Source: Streptomyces albus subsp. albus (GTDB taxonomy: Bacteria > Actinomycetota > Actinomycetes > Streptomycetales > Streptomycetaceae). Taken from it: DNA of 64,000 nucleotides. Positions 24,476-32,444 of the stretch are shown in pieces. The stretch spans positions 62,001 through 126,000 of the forward strand of contig NZ_JODR01000019.1 in NCBI RefSeq assembly GCF_000725885.1. The letters are read 5' to 3'. The notes beneath the pieces are model-generated. The model was given only the letters and a program-made list of their open reading frames with translations. It was not told the DNA's origin and made no database searches. A program made the translations under genes and the position numbers. Every line of letters starts with the position of its first letter. Position 1 is the first letter of the stretch.

Positions 24476-25771
24476 ATGGACGTGAATGCGGCGGTCGCCG
24501 CGGCAGCGGCGATCGGCGGTGTGTGCACCGGTGTGATCGCCATGCTGGCGTTCCGCTGGAGCGAGCGGGAACAGGCCCGCCCCACCCGCACCTCGTCGCT
24601 GCACACCGGCCCGGGGCTGCCACCGGGGGTGGACACGGTCCTGTCGGTGCTCCGCTCCTCCGCCGTGGTGCTGGACGAGAGCGACGCCGTGGTCAAGGCC
24701 AGCTCCGCCGCCTACGCGCTGGGACTGGTGCGCGGCGGCCGGCTGGCCGTCGAGCCGATGCTCAAGATGGCCAGGGACACCCGGCGGGACGGTGAGATAC
24801 GGCAGGTCGAACTGGACCTGCCCCGGCGCGGCACGGGTCGGGGGGACGCCCTGGCGGTCTCCGCCCGGGTGGCGCCACTGGGCTCCCGGCTGGTGCTGCT
24901 GCTGGTGGAGGACCTGACGGAGGCCCGCAGGATCGAGGCGGTGCGCCGGGACTTCGTGGCGAACGTCAGCCACGAGCTCAAGACACCGGTCGGGGCGCTG
25001 TCGCTGCTGTCGGAGGCCGTGCTGGACGCCTCCGACGACCCCGAGGCGGTGCAGCGTTTCGCGGGCCGGATGCAGCACGAGGCGACGCGGCTGACGAACC
25101 TCGTCCAGGAGCTGATCGACCTCTCCCGGGTGCAGAACGACGACCCGCTGGAGGACTCGGAGTCGGTCCGGGTGGACGAGCTGGTGACCGAGGCCATCGA
25201 GCGCTGCCGGCACACCGCGGACAGCAAGCAGATCACGCTGCTGGCCGGGGGGACGGAGGGGTTGCACGTGTGGGGCAACCGCGGCCAGCTCGCCGCCGCG
25301 CTCGGCAACCTCGTCGAGAACGCCGTCAACTACTCCCCGGCCCGAACGCGGGTGAAGGTGGCGGGCCGCCGCACGCAGGAGAGCGGCGCCGATCTGATAG
25401 AGATCGCCGTCACCGACCAGGGGATAGGCATCTCCGACCGCGACAAGGAGCGGATCTTCGAGCGCTTCTACCGGGTCGATCCGGCCCGGTCCCGGGCCAC
25501 CGGCGGTACGGGACTGGGCCTGTCCATCGTCAAGCACGTGGCCGCCTCGCACGGCGGGGAGGTCACCGTGTGGAGCGCCGAGGGCCAGGGCTCCACCTTC
25601 ACTCTGCGGCTGCCCGAGGCGGGCAGCGCACGTCGGCGTGCCGAGGCGGACCGGCTGGGCCGGAACCGTCTGTCGGGCGCGCTTCAGGAACCGGCCGCCT
25701 TCGACGAGGAAGAGCGGCCGTATGTCGATCAGGCTGAAGAACAACTTCCCGCCCCGGAGGTCCTCCCGTGA
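24476..25771 (+). CDS. phoR: Phosphate sensor histidine kinase PhoR (SenX3-like)
   Basis: 431 residues. One N-terminal membrane helix (about residues 4-24), a PAS-like segment, then the H box FVANVSHELKTPVGALSLLS, N box GNLVENAVNYSP, and the G boxes VTDQGIGIS and GGTGLGLSIVKHVAASHGGE. It phosphorylates PhoP on phosphate limitation. The start ATG lacks a clear ribosome site, and a CATAAC box lies about 12 bases upstream, so a leaderless transcript is plausible. The stop overlaps phoP by 4 bp. Confidence 0.95.
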   Translation: MDVNAAVAAAAAIGGVCTGVIAMLAFRWSEREQARPTRTSSLHTGPGLPPGVDTVLSVLRSSAVVLDESDAVVKASSAAYALGLVRGGRLAVEPMLKMARDTRRDGEIRQVELDLPRRGTGRGDALAVSARVAPLGSRLVLLLVEDLTEARRIEAVRRDFVANVSHELKTPVGALSLLSEAVLDASDDPEAVQRFAGRMQHEATRLTNLVQELIDLSRVQNDDPLEDSESVRVDELVTEAIERCRHTADSKQITLLAGGTEGLHVWGNRGQLAAALGNLVENAVNYSPARTRVKVAGRRTQESGADLIEIAVTDQGIGISDRDKERIFERFYRVDPARSRATGGTGLGLSIVKHVAASHGGEVTVWSAEGQGSTFTLRLPEAGSARRRAEADRLGRNRLSGALQEPAAFDEEERPYVDQAEEQLPAPEVLP

Positions 25772-26448
25772 CCCGAGTGCTCGTCGTCGAGGACGAGGAA
25801 TCGTTCAGCGACGCACTGTCGTACATGCTCCGCAAGGAAGGCTTCGAGGTCGCCGTGGCGGCCACGGGTCCCGAGGGGCTAGAGGAGTTCGAGCGCAACG
25901 GTGCCGATCTGGTGCTCCTCGACCTGATGCTGCCCGGACTGCCCGGCACCGAGGTGTGCCGCCAGTTGCGGGGCCGCTCCAACGTCCCGGTGATCATGGT
26001 GACGGCCAAGGACAGCGAGATCGACAAGGTCGTCGGCCTGGAGATAGGTGCCGACGACTACGTCACCAAGCCGTTCTCCTCCCGCGAGCTGGTCGCCCGG
26101 GTCCGCGCCGTGCTGCGCCGCCGCGGCGAGCCGGAGGAGGCGGCGCCGGCCGCGCTGGAGGCCGGTCCGGTCCGCATGGACGTGGACCGCCACGTGGTCA
26201 CGGTGGGCGGCGGCAAGGTGGATCTGCCGCTCAAGGAGTTCGACCTGCTGGAGATGCTGCTGCGCAACGCGGGCCGGGTGCTGACCCGGATGCAGCTGAT
26301 CGACCGGGTCTGGGGCGCCGACTACGTGGGCGACACGAAGACGCTCGACGTGCACGTCAAACGGCTGAGAGCCAAGATCGAGCCGGACCCGGGCGCCCCC
26401 CGCTACCTGGTGACGGTCCGCGGCCTCGGCTACAAGTTCGAGCCGTGA
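25768..26448 (+). CDS. phoP: Phosphate response regulator PhoP
   Basis: 226 residues, OmpR/PhoB family. Receiver domain with acidic pair (VVEDEES), phospho-acceptor Asp in LVLLDLMLPG, Thr in VIMVTAKD and Lys in DYVTKPFSSREL; then a winged helix (VWGADYVGDTKTLDVHVKRL; YLVTVRGLGYKFEP). Binds PHO boxes to control phosphate uptake and secondary metabolism. GTG start overlaps the phoR stop. Confidence 0.96.
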   Translation: MTRVLVVEDEESFSDALSYMLRKEGFEVAVAATGPEGLEEFERNGADLVLLDLMLPGLPGTEVCRQLRGRSNVPVIMVTAKDSEIDKVVGLEIGADDYVTKPFSSRELVARVRAVLRRRGEPEEAAPAALEAGPVRMDVDRHVVTVGGGKVDLPLKEFDLLEMLLRNAGRVLTRMQLIDRVWGADYVGDTKTLDVHVKRLRAKIEPDPGAPRYLVTVRGLGYKFEP

Positions 26449-26703
26449 GCCGCTGAACGCCGTGAGCCGCCGACAGTATGGAGCGCGCGGAACGGGCGGA
26501 GGGCGCACGAGAGCGCTGAGGGGCGCCGGGCCGACTGAGAACCGGAGAGCACCGCGCCACCGCCGAGGTCATGATCCGGCGGAGGCTGTGCCCCGCAAGC
26601 CGTGACCTGCGAGGCCGTGACCCGGCGGAGGCCGTGCCCCGTGAGGCGCCCTGCGAGGCGGCGAACCTCCGGGACGGGCGGCCGGCCGGGGCCGCGAACG
26701 GCC

Positions 26704-26733
26704 GAGGGCCGTACCCGACCGGGTACGGCCCTC
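26704..26733. terminator. Hairpin terminator after phoP
   Basis: A perfect 13-bp stem GAGGGCCGTACCC / GGGTACGGCCCTC with a GACC loop. It lies between convergent phoP and the lipoprotein gene. The preceding part of the 26449-26758 gap holds imperfect direct repeats (a GGCGGAGGC unit and a CCGTGACC unit) of no clear function. Confidence 0.85.
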
Positions 26734-26758
26734 AAGGCGTATGGCGTGGCGCCGCGGG

Positions 26759-27484
26759 TCAGTGACCGGCGCCGCCCTCCTGCGCGTCCTGGCCGGTGGA
26801 GGCGGACTCACCCTGCTCGCCGGCGTTGTCGGCGGAGGAGGCGTCACCCTCCTGGCCCGGCTTGGTGCTCTGGCCGGGCTTCGTGCTCTGGCCCGGCTTG
26901 CCGCTCTCGCCCGGCTTCCCGTTCTCGCCCGGCTCGCCGGACTGCTCGGTGCCCGGCTTGGGCGGCTGGGAGGACGGCGAGGAGCTGGGGCCGACCGTCT
27001 TGTAGGCGCCCTTGGCCGGTACGACGGTCGCCTTGAGCTTGATGTCGCCGGTGCGGCTCAGGTCGAAGGTGACCGCCCGCGCGTCACCGTTGCGGACACC
27101 CGCCTTCTCCGCGTCGGCCAGCAGGGCGGAGGCTTCGTCCTTGCCGCCGAGCTCCAGGGAGCCGCCCGCCGGGACGACCAGCTTCTTCTCACCCTTGGCG
27201 GGGCTCAGCTCGGCCCGGGCGCCCTTGCTGGTGACGCCCTTGAGGACCTGGTCCTTGGAACCCTCGTTGAAGATGCGGGCGGTGACGGTGGCCTCGCCCG
27301 AGCCGTGGGGGTCGGTGACGATGTTGACGTTCTGGATCTTGATGTCCCCGACGTGCGTCGCCGCGTTGTCGGGGCGGATCCTGAGCGTCTGCGCATCGTT
27401 CCCGGCGCCGCAGGCGGTCAGCGAGACGGCGGCGAGCGCGAGGGTGGCGGCGGCGAGGGTGCCGCGACGAAGGCTGCTGCTCAC
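26759..27484 (-). CDS. Secreted hydrophilic lipoprotein
   Basis: 241 residues. A type II signal peptide (SLRRGTLAAATLALAAVSLTAC, given in part) ends in the lipobox LTAC-G near residue 25. The mature region has an Ig-like beta domain (LRIRPDNAATHVGDIKIQNV; ATVTARIFNEGSKDQ), resembling small secreted hydrophilic proteins near phoP in other Streptomyces. The C-terminal 75 residues are a Gly/Pro/Gln tail of repeated GKPG(Q/E)S units that could span the wall. I start at GTG 27484, after AGGAG. The substrate or partner is unknown. Confidence 0.8.
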   Translation of the reverse strand: MSSSLRRGTLAAATLALAAVSLTACGAGNDAQTLRIRPDNAATHVGDIKIQNVNIVTDPHGSGEATVTARIFNEGSKDQVLKGVTSKGARAELSPAKGEKKLVVPAGGSLELGGKDEASALLADAEKAGVRNGDARAVTFDLSRTGDIKLKATVVPAKGAYKTVGPSSSPSSQPPKPGTEQSGEPGENGKPGESGKPGQSTKPGQSTKPGQEGDASSADNAGEQGESASTGQDAQEGGAGH

Positions 27485-28089
27485 GGCGGCGGCAACTCCT
27501 AGCGGGCTAGGGCGGCGGCACGCTGCTGAGCGCGTGACGCTCCTGAGCGTTGCCGGTCGCATACGGATGGGCTTTCGCGTGCGGGCTCAGGTTACCGACA
27601 GCCGACTGGCGCCCCGCACCCGACCCTCCGGCCGGCGCACCCGTCTCCCGCGCCACGACTCCGCCGCCAGGCCGCTCCCGCACACGTCCGGCTGGCGCCG
27701 CATACCCGCGGGTTCCTCCGCCGTGGACTCCGTACGGGGGATTCCGAGGGAATGCGGGAGATCCATGAAGAATTGATCAACAGGTTCTTGCGCGGCCATT
27801 GATCAATTCTTGGGAAAGCGCGAAGACGGCGTGAAGAGACCCACTCCCTACAGTCGGACAAAACGGTCATCACGGACGTGTCGCAGGCCCGTTCCGCCGG
27901 GTTCGTGTGCGCGTTTCCCGGAGTGCGCAGAACCGCTCTCACCTGCGAATACCCGCTTGCATTGCCCGCTCGCAGCACGATAGAGGGCTGCTTGTCAAGC
28001 CCCGAGATATGCCCTGACCTGCGAAAACGCCATTCAGAAGACGTCGTTCCCGTGTTACCCTGGATAGCCACGGAAGGGGTACCTGACAC
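27485..28089. other. 600-bp divergent intergenic region upstream of carD
   Basis: No credible gene. It contains a striking AT-rich inverted repeat at 27768-27811 and, just before carD, GGAAGGGG as ribosome site. A likely carD promoter element TACCCT is at about 28055. Confidence 0.5.
27768..27811. promoter_or_regulatory. AT-rich 13-bp inverted repeat
   Basis: AAGAATTGATCAA (27768-27780) and its exact complement TTGATCAATTCTT (27799-27811) with 18 bases between. Each arm itself contains the palindrome TTGATCAA. In DNA of about 70% GC this is unusual. It may be a paired operator or a structured RNA element. Confidence 0.5.
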
Positions 28090-28572
28090 ATGACGTTCAA
28101 GGTTGGCGACACCGTGGTCTATCCCCATCACGGGGCCGCGCTGATCGAGGCTATCGAAACTCGCCAGATCAAAGGCGTGGACAAGACCTACTTGGTTCTG
28201 AAGGTTGCGCAGGGCGATTTGACGGTGCGCGTACCGGCGGACAATGCGGAGTTCGTTGGTGTACGCGATGTCGTCGGTTCGGACGGGCTGGACCGGGTCT
28301 TCGAGGTGCTCCGCGCGCCGTACGCCGAGGAGCCCACGAACTGGTCTCGCCGCTACAAGGCGAACCTGGAGAAGCTCGCGTCCGGCGATGTGATCAAGGT
28401 CGCCGAGGTCGTGCGTGACCTGTGGCGCCGTGAGCGCGAGCGCGGCCTGTCCGCAGGGGAGAAGCGGATGCTGGCCAAGGCCCGTCAGATCCTGGTGAGC
28501 GAGCTGGCCCTGGCGGAGAACACCAACGAGGACAAGGCCGAGGCCCTGCTCGACGAGGTTCTCGCTTCCTGA
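28090..28572 (+). CDS. carD: CarD family RNA polymerase-binding regulator
   Basis: 160 residues. The N-terminal RNA polymerase interaction domain reads [20 protein letters not shown] and [20 protein letters not shown]; the C-terminal helical DNA-binding part contains [17 protein letters not shown] and [24 protein letters not shown] helices. CarD/CdnL stabilises open complexes at rRNA and other promoters and is usually essential. Start ATG 28090 follows GGAAGGGG. Confidence 0.96.
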   Translation: MTFKVGDTVVYPHHGAALIEAIETRQIKGVDKTYLVLKVAQGDLTVRVPADNAEFVGVRDVVGSDGLDRVFEVLRAPYAEEPTNWSRRYKANLEKLASGDVIKVAEVVRDLWRRERERGLSAGEKRMLAKARQILVSELALAENTNEDKAEALLDEVLAS

Positions 28573-28598
28573 CACACGCTCAGTTCAGTTCTACGATG

Positions 28599-28640
28599 CC
28601 GCGGTGCCCGGATGACAACAGTCGTCGCCGGGCGCTGCGG
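28599..28640. terminator. Hairpin downstream of carD
   Basis: CCGCGGTGCCCGG and CCGGGCGCTGCGG pair over 13 positions with two G-U-type mismatches; loop of 16 bases. A likely carD terminator. The rest of the 28573-28873 gap holds a GGGGGTACCCCC palindrome near 28813 and no gene I can support. Confidence 0.55.
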
Positions 28641-28873
28641 CATATGTGGCGCCTGTGACGGCGCCACATCCCGAGTGCGTCCGTACCTTCCCGCGGCGAG
28701 ACTCTTCCGCGGCGAGAGGTGTCGGCGTGCCGGGCCCGGGCAGCTGCCTCGACCGGTGATCACGGAAGGGTTCGGTCGATTGGTCGCGCCCGGCACACCC
28801 CCAACCTACGGTCGGGGGTACCCCCAGGCCATACCCACCCCGGCTGAGGACACAAACCCTGAACGCGCTACCG

Positions 28874-29653
28874 ATGTCAATCGATTCCACAGACTTCGCC
28901 CCTTCCGGGGACCCGCGTCCCACCGGTGACGGCGGACCCCGTACCGCGGTCGTCATCCCCGCCGCCGGCCGGGGCGTACGGCTCGGCCCGGGGGCGCCCA
29001 AGGCGCTGCGCGAGCTGGCCGGTACGCCGATGCTCGTCCACGCCGTCCGCGCGACGGTGCGCGCCCGCGCCGTCGAACTCGTCGTCGTGGTCGCCCCGTC
29101 CGACGGCGCGCCCGCCGTCCGCGCGCTGCTCGACGAGCACGGGCTGCCAGAGGTCGTCGTCGTCCCCGGCGGGGAGACCCGCCAGGAGTCGGTACGGCTG
29201 GGGCTGGCGGCGCTGCCCGAGAGCGTCGGGACGGTGCTGGTGCACGACGCCGCCCGGCCCCTCGTGCCCGACGAGACGGTGGACGCCGTCGCCGCCGCCG
29301 TCCGCGCGGGCGCACCGGCCGTGGTCCCGGCGCTGCCGGTCACCGACACCGTCAAACAGGTCGAACCCCGCGGGGACGGCCGGCCCGAGCCGGTCACCGG
29401 CACCCCCGACCGTGCGCTGCTGCGCGCCGTGCAGACCCCGCAGGGCTTCGACAGCAAGGTGCTGGCCGAGGCGCACGCCCGGATCGCGGCGGAGGGCGAG
29501 GGCGCCACCGACGACGCGGGCATGGTCGAACGGCTGGGTGTGGAGGTCGTCGTCGTCCCCGGCCACGAGGAGGCGTTCAAGGTCACCCGGCCCCTCGATC
29601 TCGTGCTGGCCGAGGCTGTCCTGGCGCGGAGGAGGGCCAACGATGCGTTCTGA
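28874..29653 (+). CDS. ispD: 2-C-methyl-D-erythritol 4-phosphate cytidylyltransferase
   Basis: Third step of the MEP isoprenoid pathway, forming CDP-methylerythritol. 259 residues. Nucleotide-binding N-terminus [20 protein letters not shown], then [41 protein letters not shown] and [12 protein letters not shown]. The first ~20 residues are a disordered extension common in Streptomyces. The 3' end overlaps ispF by 11 bp, so the two are coupled. Confidence 0.95.
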   Translation: MSIDSTDFAPSGDPRPTGDGGPRTAVVIPAAGRGVRLGPGAPKALRELAGTPMLVHAVRATVRARAVELVVVVAPSDGAPAVRALLDEHGLPEVVVVPGGETRQESVRLGLAALPESVGTVLVHDAARPLVPDETVDAVAAAVRAGAPAVVPALPVTDTVKQVEPRGDGRPEPVTGTPDRALLRAVQTPQGFDSKVLAEAHARIAAEGEGATDDAGMVERLGVEVVVVPGHEEAFKVTRPLDLVLAEAVLARRRANDAF

Positions 29654-30137
29654 GGGACCCGTTGTGCCGCTGGTCGGCATCGGCACCGATGTGCACGCCT
29701 TCGAGGAGGGGCGCGAGCTGTGGTGCGGCGGTCTGCTGTGGGAGGGCGAACCGTACGGGCTCGCCGGGCACTCCGACGGTGACGTGGCCGCGCACGCGGC
29801 GTGCGACGCCCTGTTCTCCGCCGCCGGGCTGGGCGACCTGGGTGCCCACTTCGGAACCGGCCGGCCGGAGTGGGCCGGTGCGTCCGGGGTGACGCTCCTG
29901 GCCGAGGCGGCCCGCATCGTGCGGGAGGGCGGCTTCGCCATCGGCAATGTCGCCGTGCAGGTCATCGGGGTGCGCCCGAAGATCGGCAAGCGCCGCGCCG
30001 AGGCGATGAAGGTGCTCTCCGACGCGGTCGGTGCCCCCGTCTCGCTGTCGGGCACCACCACGGACGGGCTCGGCCTCACCGGGCGCGGGGAGGGGCTGGC
30101 GGCCCTGGCGACCGCCTTGGTGCTGCCCCGGAGGTGA
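29643..30137 (+). CDS. ispF: 2-C-methyl-D-erythritol 2,4-cyclodiphosphate synthase
   Basis: Fifth step of the MEP pathway. 164 residues. Metal-binding DVHAF motif ([12 protein letters not shown]), then [28 protein letters not shown] and the C-terminal [20 protein letters not shown]. The ATG at 29643 lies inside the end of ispD. GC and codon use match the neighbours. Confidence 0.95.
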   Translation: MRSEGPVVPLVGIGTDVHAFEEGRELWCGGLLWEGEPYGLAGHSDGDVAAHAACDALFSAAGLGDLGAHFGTGRPEWAGASGVTLLAEAARIVREGGFAIGNVAVQVIGVRPKIGKRRAEAMKVLSDAVGAPVSLSGTTTDGLGLTGRGEGLAALATALVLPRR

Positions 30138-30250
30138 CGGGCCGCGCCCCGCACGCCGGGGAGCCGCCCCCGGGCGGTCAGGAGCACCCCGCCGGCGCCG
30201 TCCGCGCGGGGTGTCCCCTTTTGCGGGGAACGCGAGGATGCACTCCCTCC

Positions 30251-30275
30251 GTAACTGCGAAGAGGTCGCAGTTAC
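30251..30275. promoter_or_regulatory. Perfect inverted repeat upstream of GNAT gene
   Basis: GTAACTGCGA (30251-30260) and TCGCAGTTAC (30266-30275), five bases between. The right arm is followed by a near direct repeat (AGTTGCAGG) running into the ribosome site. The distance to the ATG (10 bp) suggests an operator that blocks expression of the acetyltransferase. Confidence 0.55.
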
Positions 30276-30285
30276 AGTTGCAGGG

Positions 30286-30873
30286 ATGTCATACGTATTG
30301 CGCACCGCCGCCCCCTCCGACGTCGACGCCGCCCGCAGCGTCATGCTCGACACCGTCTACGGGGACCTGCGGTCCGGCTACGTACCGCGCTGGCACCGCG
30401 ACATCATCGACATCGAGGGAACGTATCTGCGCCCCGCGCGCCGTACGCTCCTGGTCGCGGTGGACGAGACGAGCGGCGAGGTCGTCGGCACGGGCGCGGT
30501 CCGTGACCAGGGGCCGCAGGCGCCGCCGAACCCGCCGTGGATCGCCGAGCGCTTCCCCTCCCGCAGCACGGCGCAGCTGTGCCGGATCTACGTGCGGCCG
30601 ACGCACCGCCGGCTGGGCATCGCCCGCGCGATGGTGCGGGAGCTGTCCGCCTTCGTGGCGGACGCCGGCGGCTACGAGGCGATCTACCTGCACACCGACC
30701 CGTCCGTGCCGGGCGCCGAACCGTTCTGGCGGTCGCTGGCCACGGTCGTGTGCGACGAGCGCACGCTGCCGGACGGCGGCCAGGGCATCATCCACTTCGA
30801 GCTGCCGGTCCCGGTGCCGTCCGCGGCTGCCGGCGCGGGGGCGTCCGGCACGCTGGCCGCCACCGGCCGCTGA
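30286..30873 (+). CDS. GNAT family N-acetyltransferase
   Basis: 195 residues, one GNAT domain: N-terminal VLRTAAPSDVDAARSVML, the acetyl-CoA strand AQLCRIYVRPTHRRLGIARA (R-x-x-R/L-G-I/A loop), and YEAIYLHTDPSVPGAEPFWR. The substrate is unknown; the tail from about residue 175 is low complexity. The start ATG 30286 follows CAGGG. It is only 38 bp upstream of the next operon but separated from it by a candidate promoter. Confidence 0.85.
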   Translation: MSYVLRTAAPSDVDAARSVMLDTVYGDLRSGYVPRWHRDIIDIEGTYLRPARRTLLVAVDETSGEVVGTGAVRDQGPQAPPNPPWIAERFPSRSTAQLCRIYVRPTHRRLGIARAMVRELSAFVADAGGYEAIYLHTDPSVPGAEPFWRSLATVVCDERTLPDGGQGIIHFELPVPVPSAAAGAGASGTLAATGR

Positions 30874-30881
30874 ATCAGTGT

Positions 30882-30896
30882 TGAAAATCGCTTCCA
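30882..30896 (+). promoter_or_regulatory. Zur-box-like site
   Basis: TGAAAATCGCTTCCA: the left half matches the Streptomyces Zur half-site TGAAAAT completely and the right half matches 4 of 7 positions of ATTTTCA. It overlaps a TTGAAA (-35-like) and sits 16 bp before the substrate-binding protein ATG. One site only; inference. Confidence 0.35.
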
Positions 30897-30911
30897 GGTA
30901 GAGTCCGATCC

Positions 30912-32444
30912 ATGCCCCAGATACGCCGCGCCCGCCGGGCGACCGTCACGACCGCAGCCGTCCTGACCGGCTGCGCGCTCACCCTCACCGCCTGCTCGGG
31001 CGGCGGCAGCAGCGGCTCGGCCGGGGACCGGCTGCGGGTCTCCATGGCGTTCCCGCCCGCGCAGGCGATGTCGCCGTACGGGGACGACGCGGTCACGCTC
31101 AGCCGGCTCTCCGTCATCGAGGGGCTGACCAAACTGGACGCCTCGGGGGTGCCCAAGCCTGCGCTTGCCACCTCGTGGAAGTCCTCCGACGGCGACCGGA
31201 CCTGGACCTTCCAGCTGCGCAAGGCCCGCTTCCAGGACGGGCGGAAGCTGACCGCCGACGCGGTGGTGCGCTCCATCGAGGAGGCCACCGAGGCGTCGCC
31301 CCAGCCGCGGGTGCTCAGCGACGCGGGGAAGCTGACGGCGAAGGCCGAGGGGCCGCGTACGGTCGCCGTCACCAGCAGCGAGCCGGACGCGTTGCTGCCC
31401 CAGCGGCTGGCCAACCCCTCCCTGGCCGTGCTCTCCCCGAAGGCGTACGGCAAGGGCGAGGGCAAGGACACCAAGGTGACCGTCGCCGGGCACGCCACCG
31501 GACCGTTCACCCTCACCAAGGTGAACGGCACCGTCAGCGCCACCCTGGAGCGCAACGACGACTACTGGGGCGGCCGGGCGAAGGCGTCCGGGGTGGATGT
31601 GAAGTTCTCGGCGAACGGCACCACCCGGGCCAACGCACTGCGCTCCGGCAGCACCGACATCGCCGAGTACGTCCCGGTCTCGCAGGCGTCGGTGCTCAAG
31701 AAGGAGCAGGTCCGCGAAGTGCCGACCGCCCGCACCAACAGCCTCTACATGAACACCGAGCACGGCCCCTTCCGGGACGCGCGCCTGCGGGCCGCCGCCC
31801 GCGCCGCCATCGACAGCCCGGCGCTGATCAGAAGCGTCTACGAGGGCTACGCGGACAAGCCCCAGGGCCTGCTCGGCCCGGGGGTGAAGTGGGCCGCCGG
31901 CAAACGCGTCCCCGTGCGGGACCGCGCGAAGCCCGCCTCCGAGGCGCAGGTGAAGAAGGCGCCCACCATCACGCTGGCGACCTACACCAACCGCCCGGAG
32001 CTGCCCGAGGTCGTCACCGCCCTCCAGCAGCAGTTCGAGAAGGCCGGCTTCAAGGTGAAGCAGGTCGTGCGCGACTACGCGCGCATGGAGGCGGACGCGC
32101 TGGCCGGCAAGTACGACATCTTCGTCCAGGCCCGCAACACCCTCCTCGACACCGGCGACCCGGTCTCCTACCTGGAGTCCGACTTCACCTGCAAGGGCTC
32201 CTTCAACATGTCGCAGCTGTGCGACAAGGACGTCGACGAAGCCGTCGGCAAGGCCGCGGCCACCGAGGACACCGCCGCCCGGCAGCGCGCCGAGACGAAG
32301 GCCGAGGCCGAGATCCTGCGCACCGACGCGGTGGTGCCGCTGCTGCACGAACGGTTCATCCAGGGCGTCGCCGACGGCGTCGAGGGCGTCTCCCTCGACC
32401 CGATGGAGCGCACCCTGGTCACCGCCGACACCCACCGCGAGTGA
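30912..32444 (+). CDS. ABC transporter substrate-binding lipoprotein, family 5
   Basis: 510 residues. Type II signal peptide with lipobox LTAC-S near residue 27, then the SBP family 5 layout: VIEGLTKLDASGVPKPALAT, ATSWKSSDGDRTWTFQLRK, GPFTLTKVNG, ERNDDYWGGRAKA, MNTEHGPFRDARLRAAARAA. Family 5 proteins bind peptides, nickel or metal-opine complexes; the general pattern is compatible with the NikA/CntA side, but I cannot fix the ligand. The stop overlaps the permease start (GTGA). Confidence 0.88.
   Translation: MPQIRRARRATVTTAAVLTGCALTLTACSGGGSSGSAGDRLRVSMAFPPAQAMSPYGDDAVTLSRLSVIEGLTKLDASGVPKPALATSWKSSDGDRTWTFQLRKARFQDGRKLTADAVVRSIEEATEASPQPRVLSDAGKLTAKAEGPRTVAVTSSEPDALLPQRLANPSLAVLSPKAYGKGEGKDTKVTVAGHATGPFTLTKVNGTVSATLERNDDYWGGRAKASGVDVKFSANGTTRANALRSGSTDIAEYVPVSQASVLKKEQVREVPTARTNSLYMNTEHGPFRDARLRAAARAAIDSPALIRSVYEGYADKPQGLLGPGVKWAAGKRVPVRDRAKPASEAQVKKAPTITLATYTNRPELPEVVTALQQQFEKAGFKVKQVVRDYARMEADALAGKYDIFVQARNTLLDTGDPVSYLESDFTCKGSFNMSQLCDKDVDEAVGKAAATEDTAARQRAETKAEAEILRTDAVVPLLHERFIQGVADGVEGVSLDPMERTLVTADTHRE

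Noticed and set aside
28612..28929. 105-residue frame between carD and ispD
   Set aside because: Has CGICGAC but no ribosome site; it runs across a terminator-like hairpin and a GGGGGTACCCCC palindrome into ispD in another frame.
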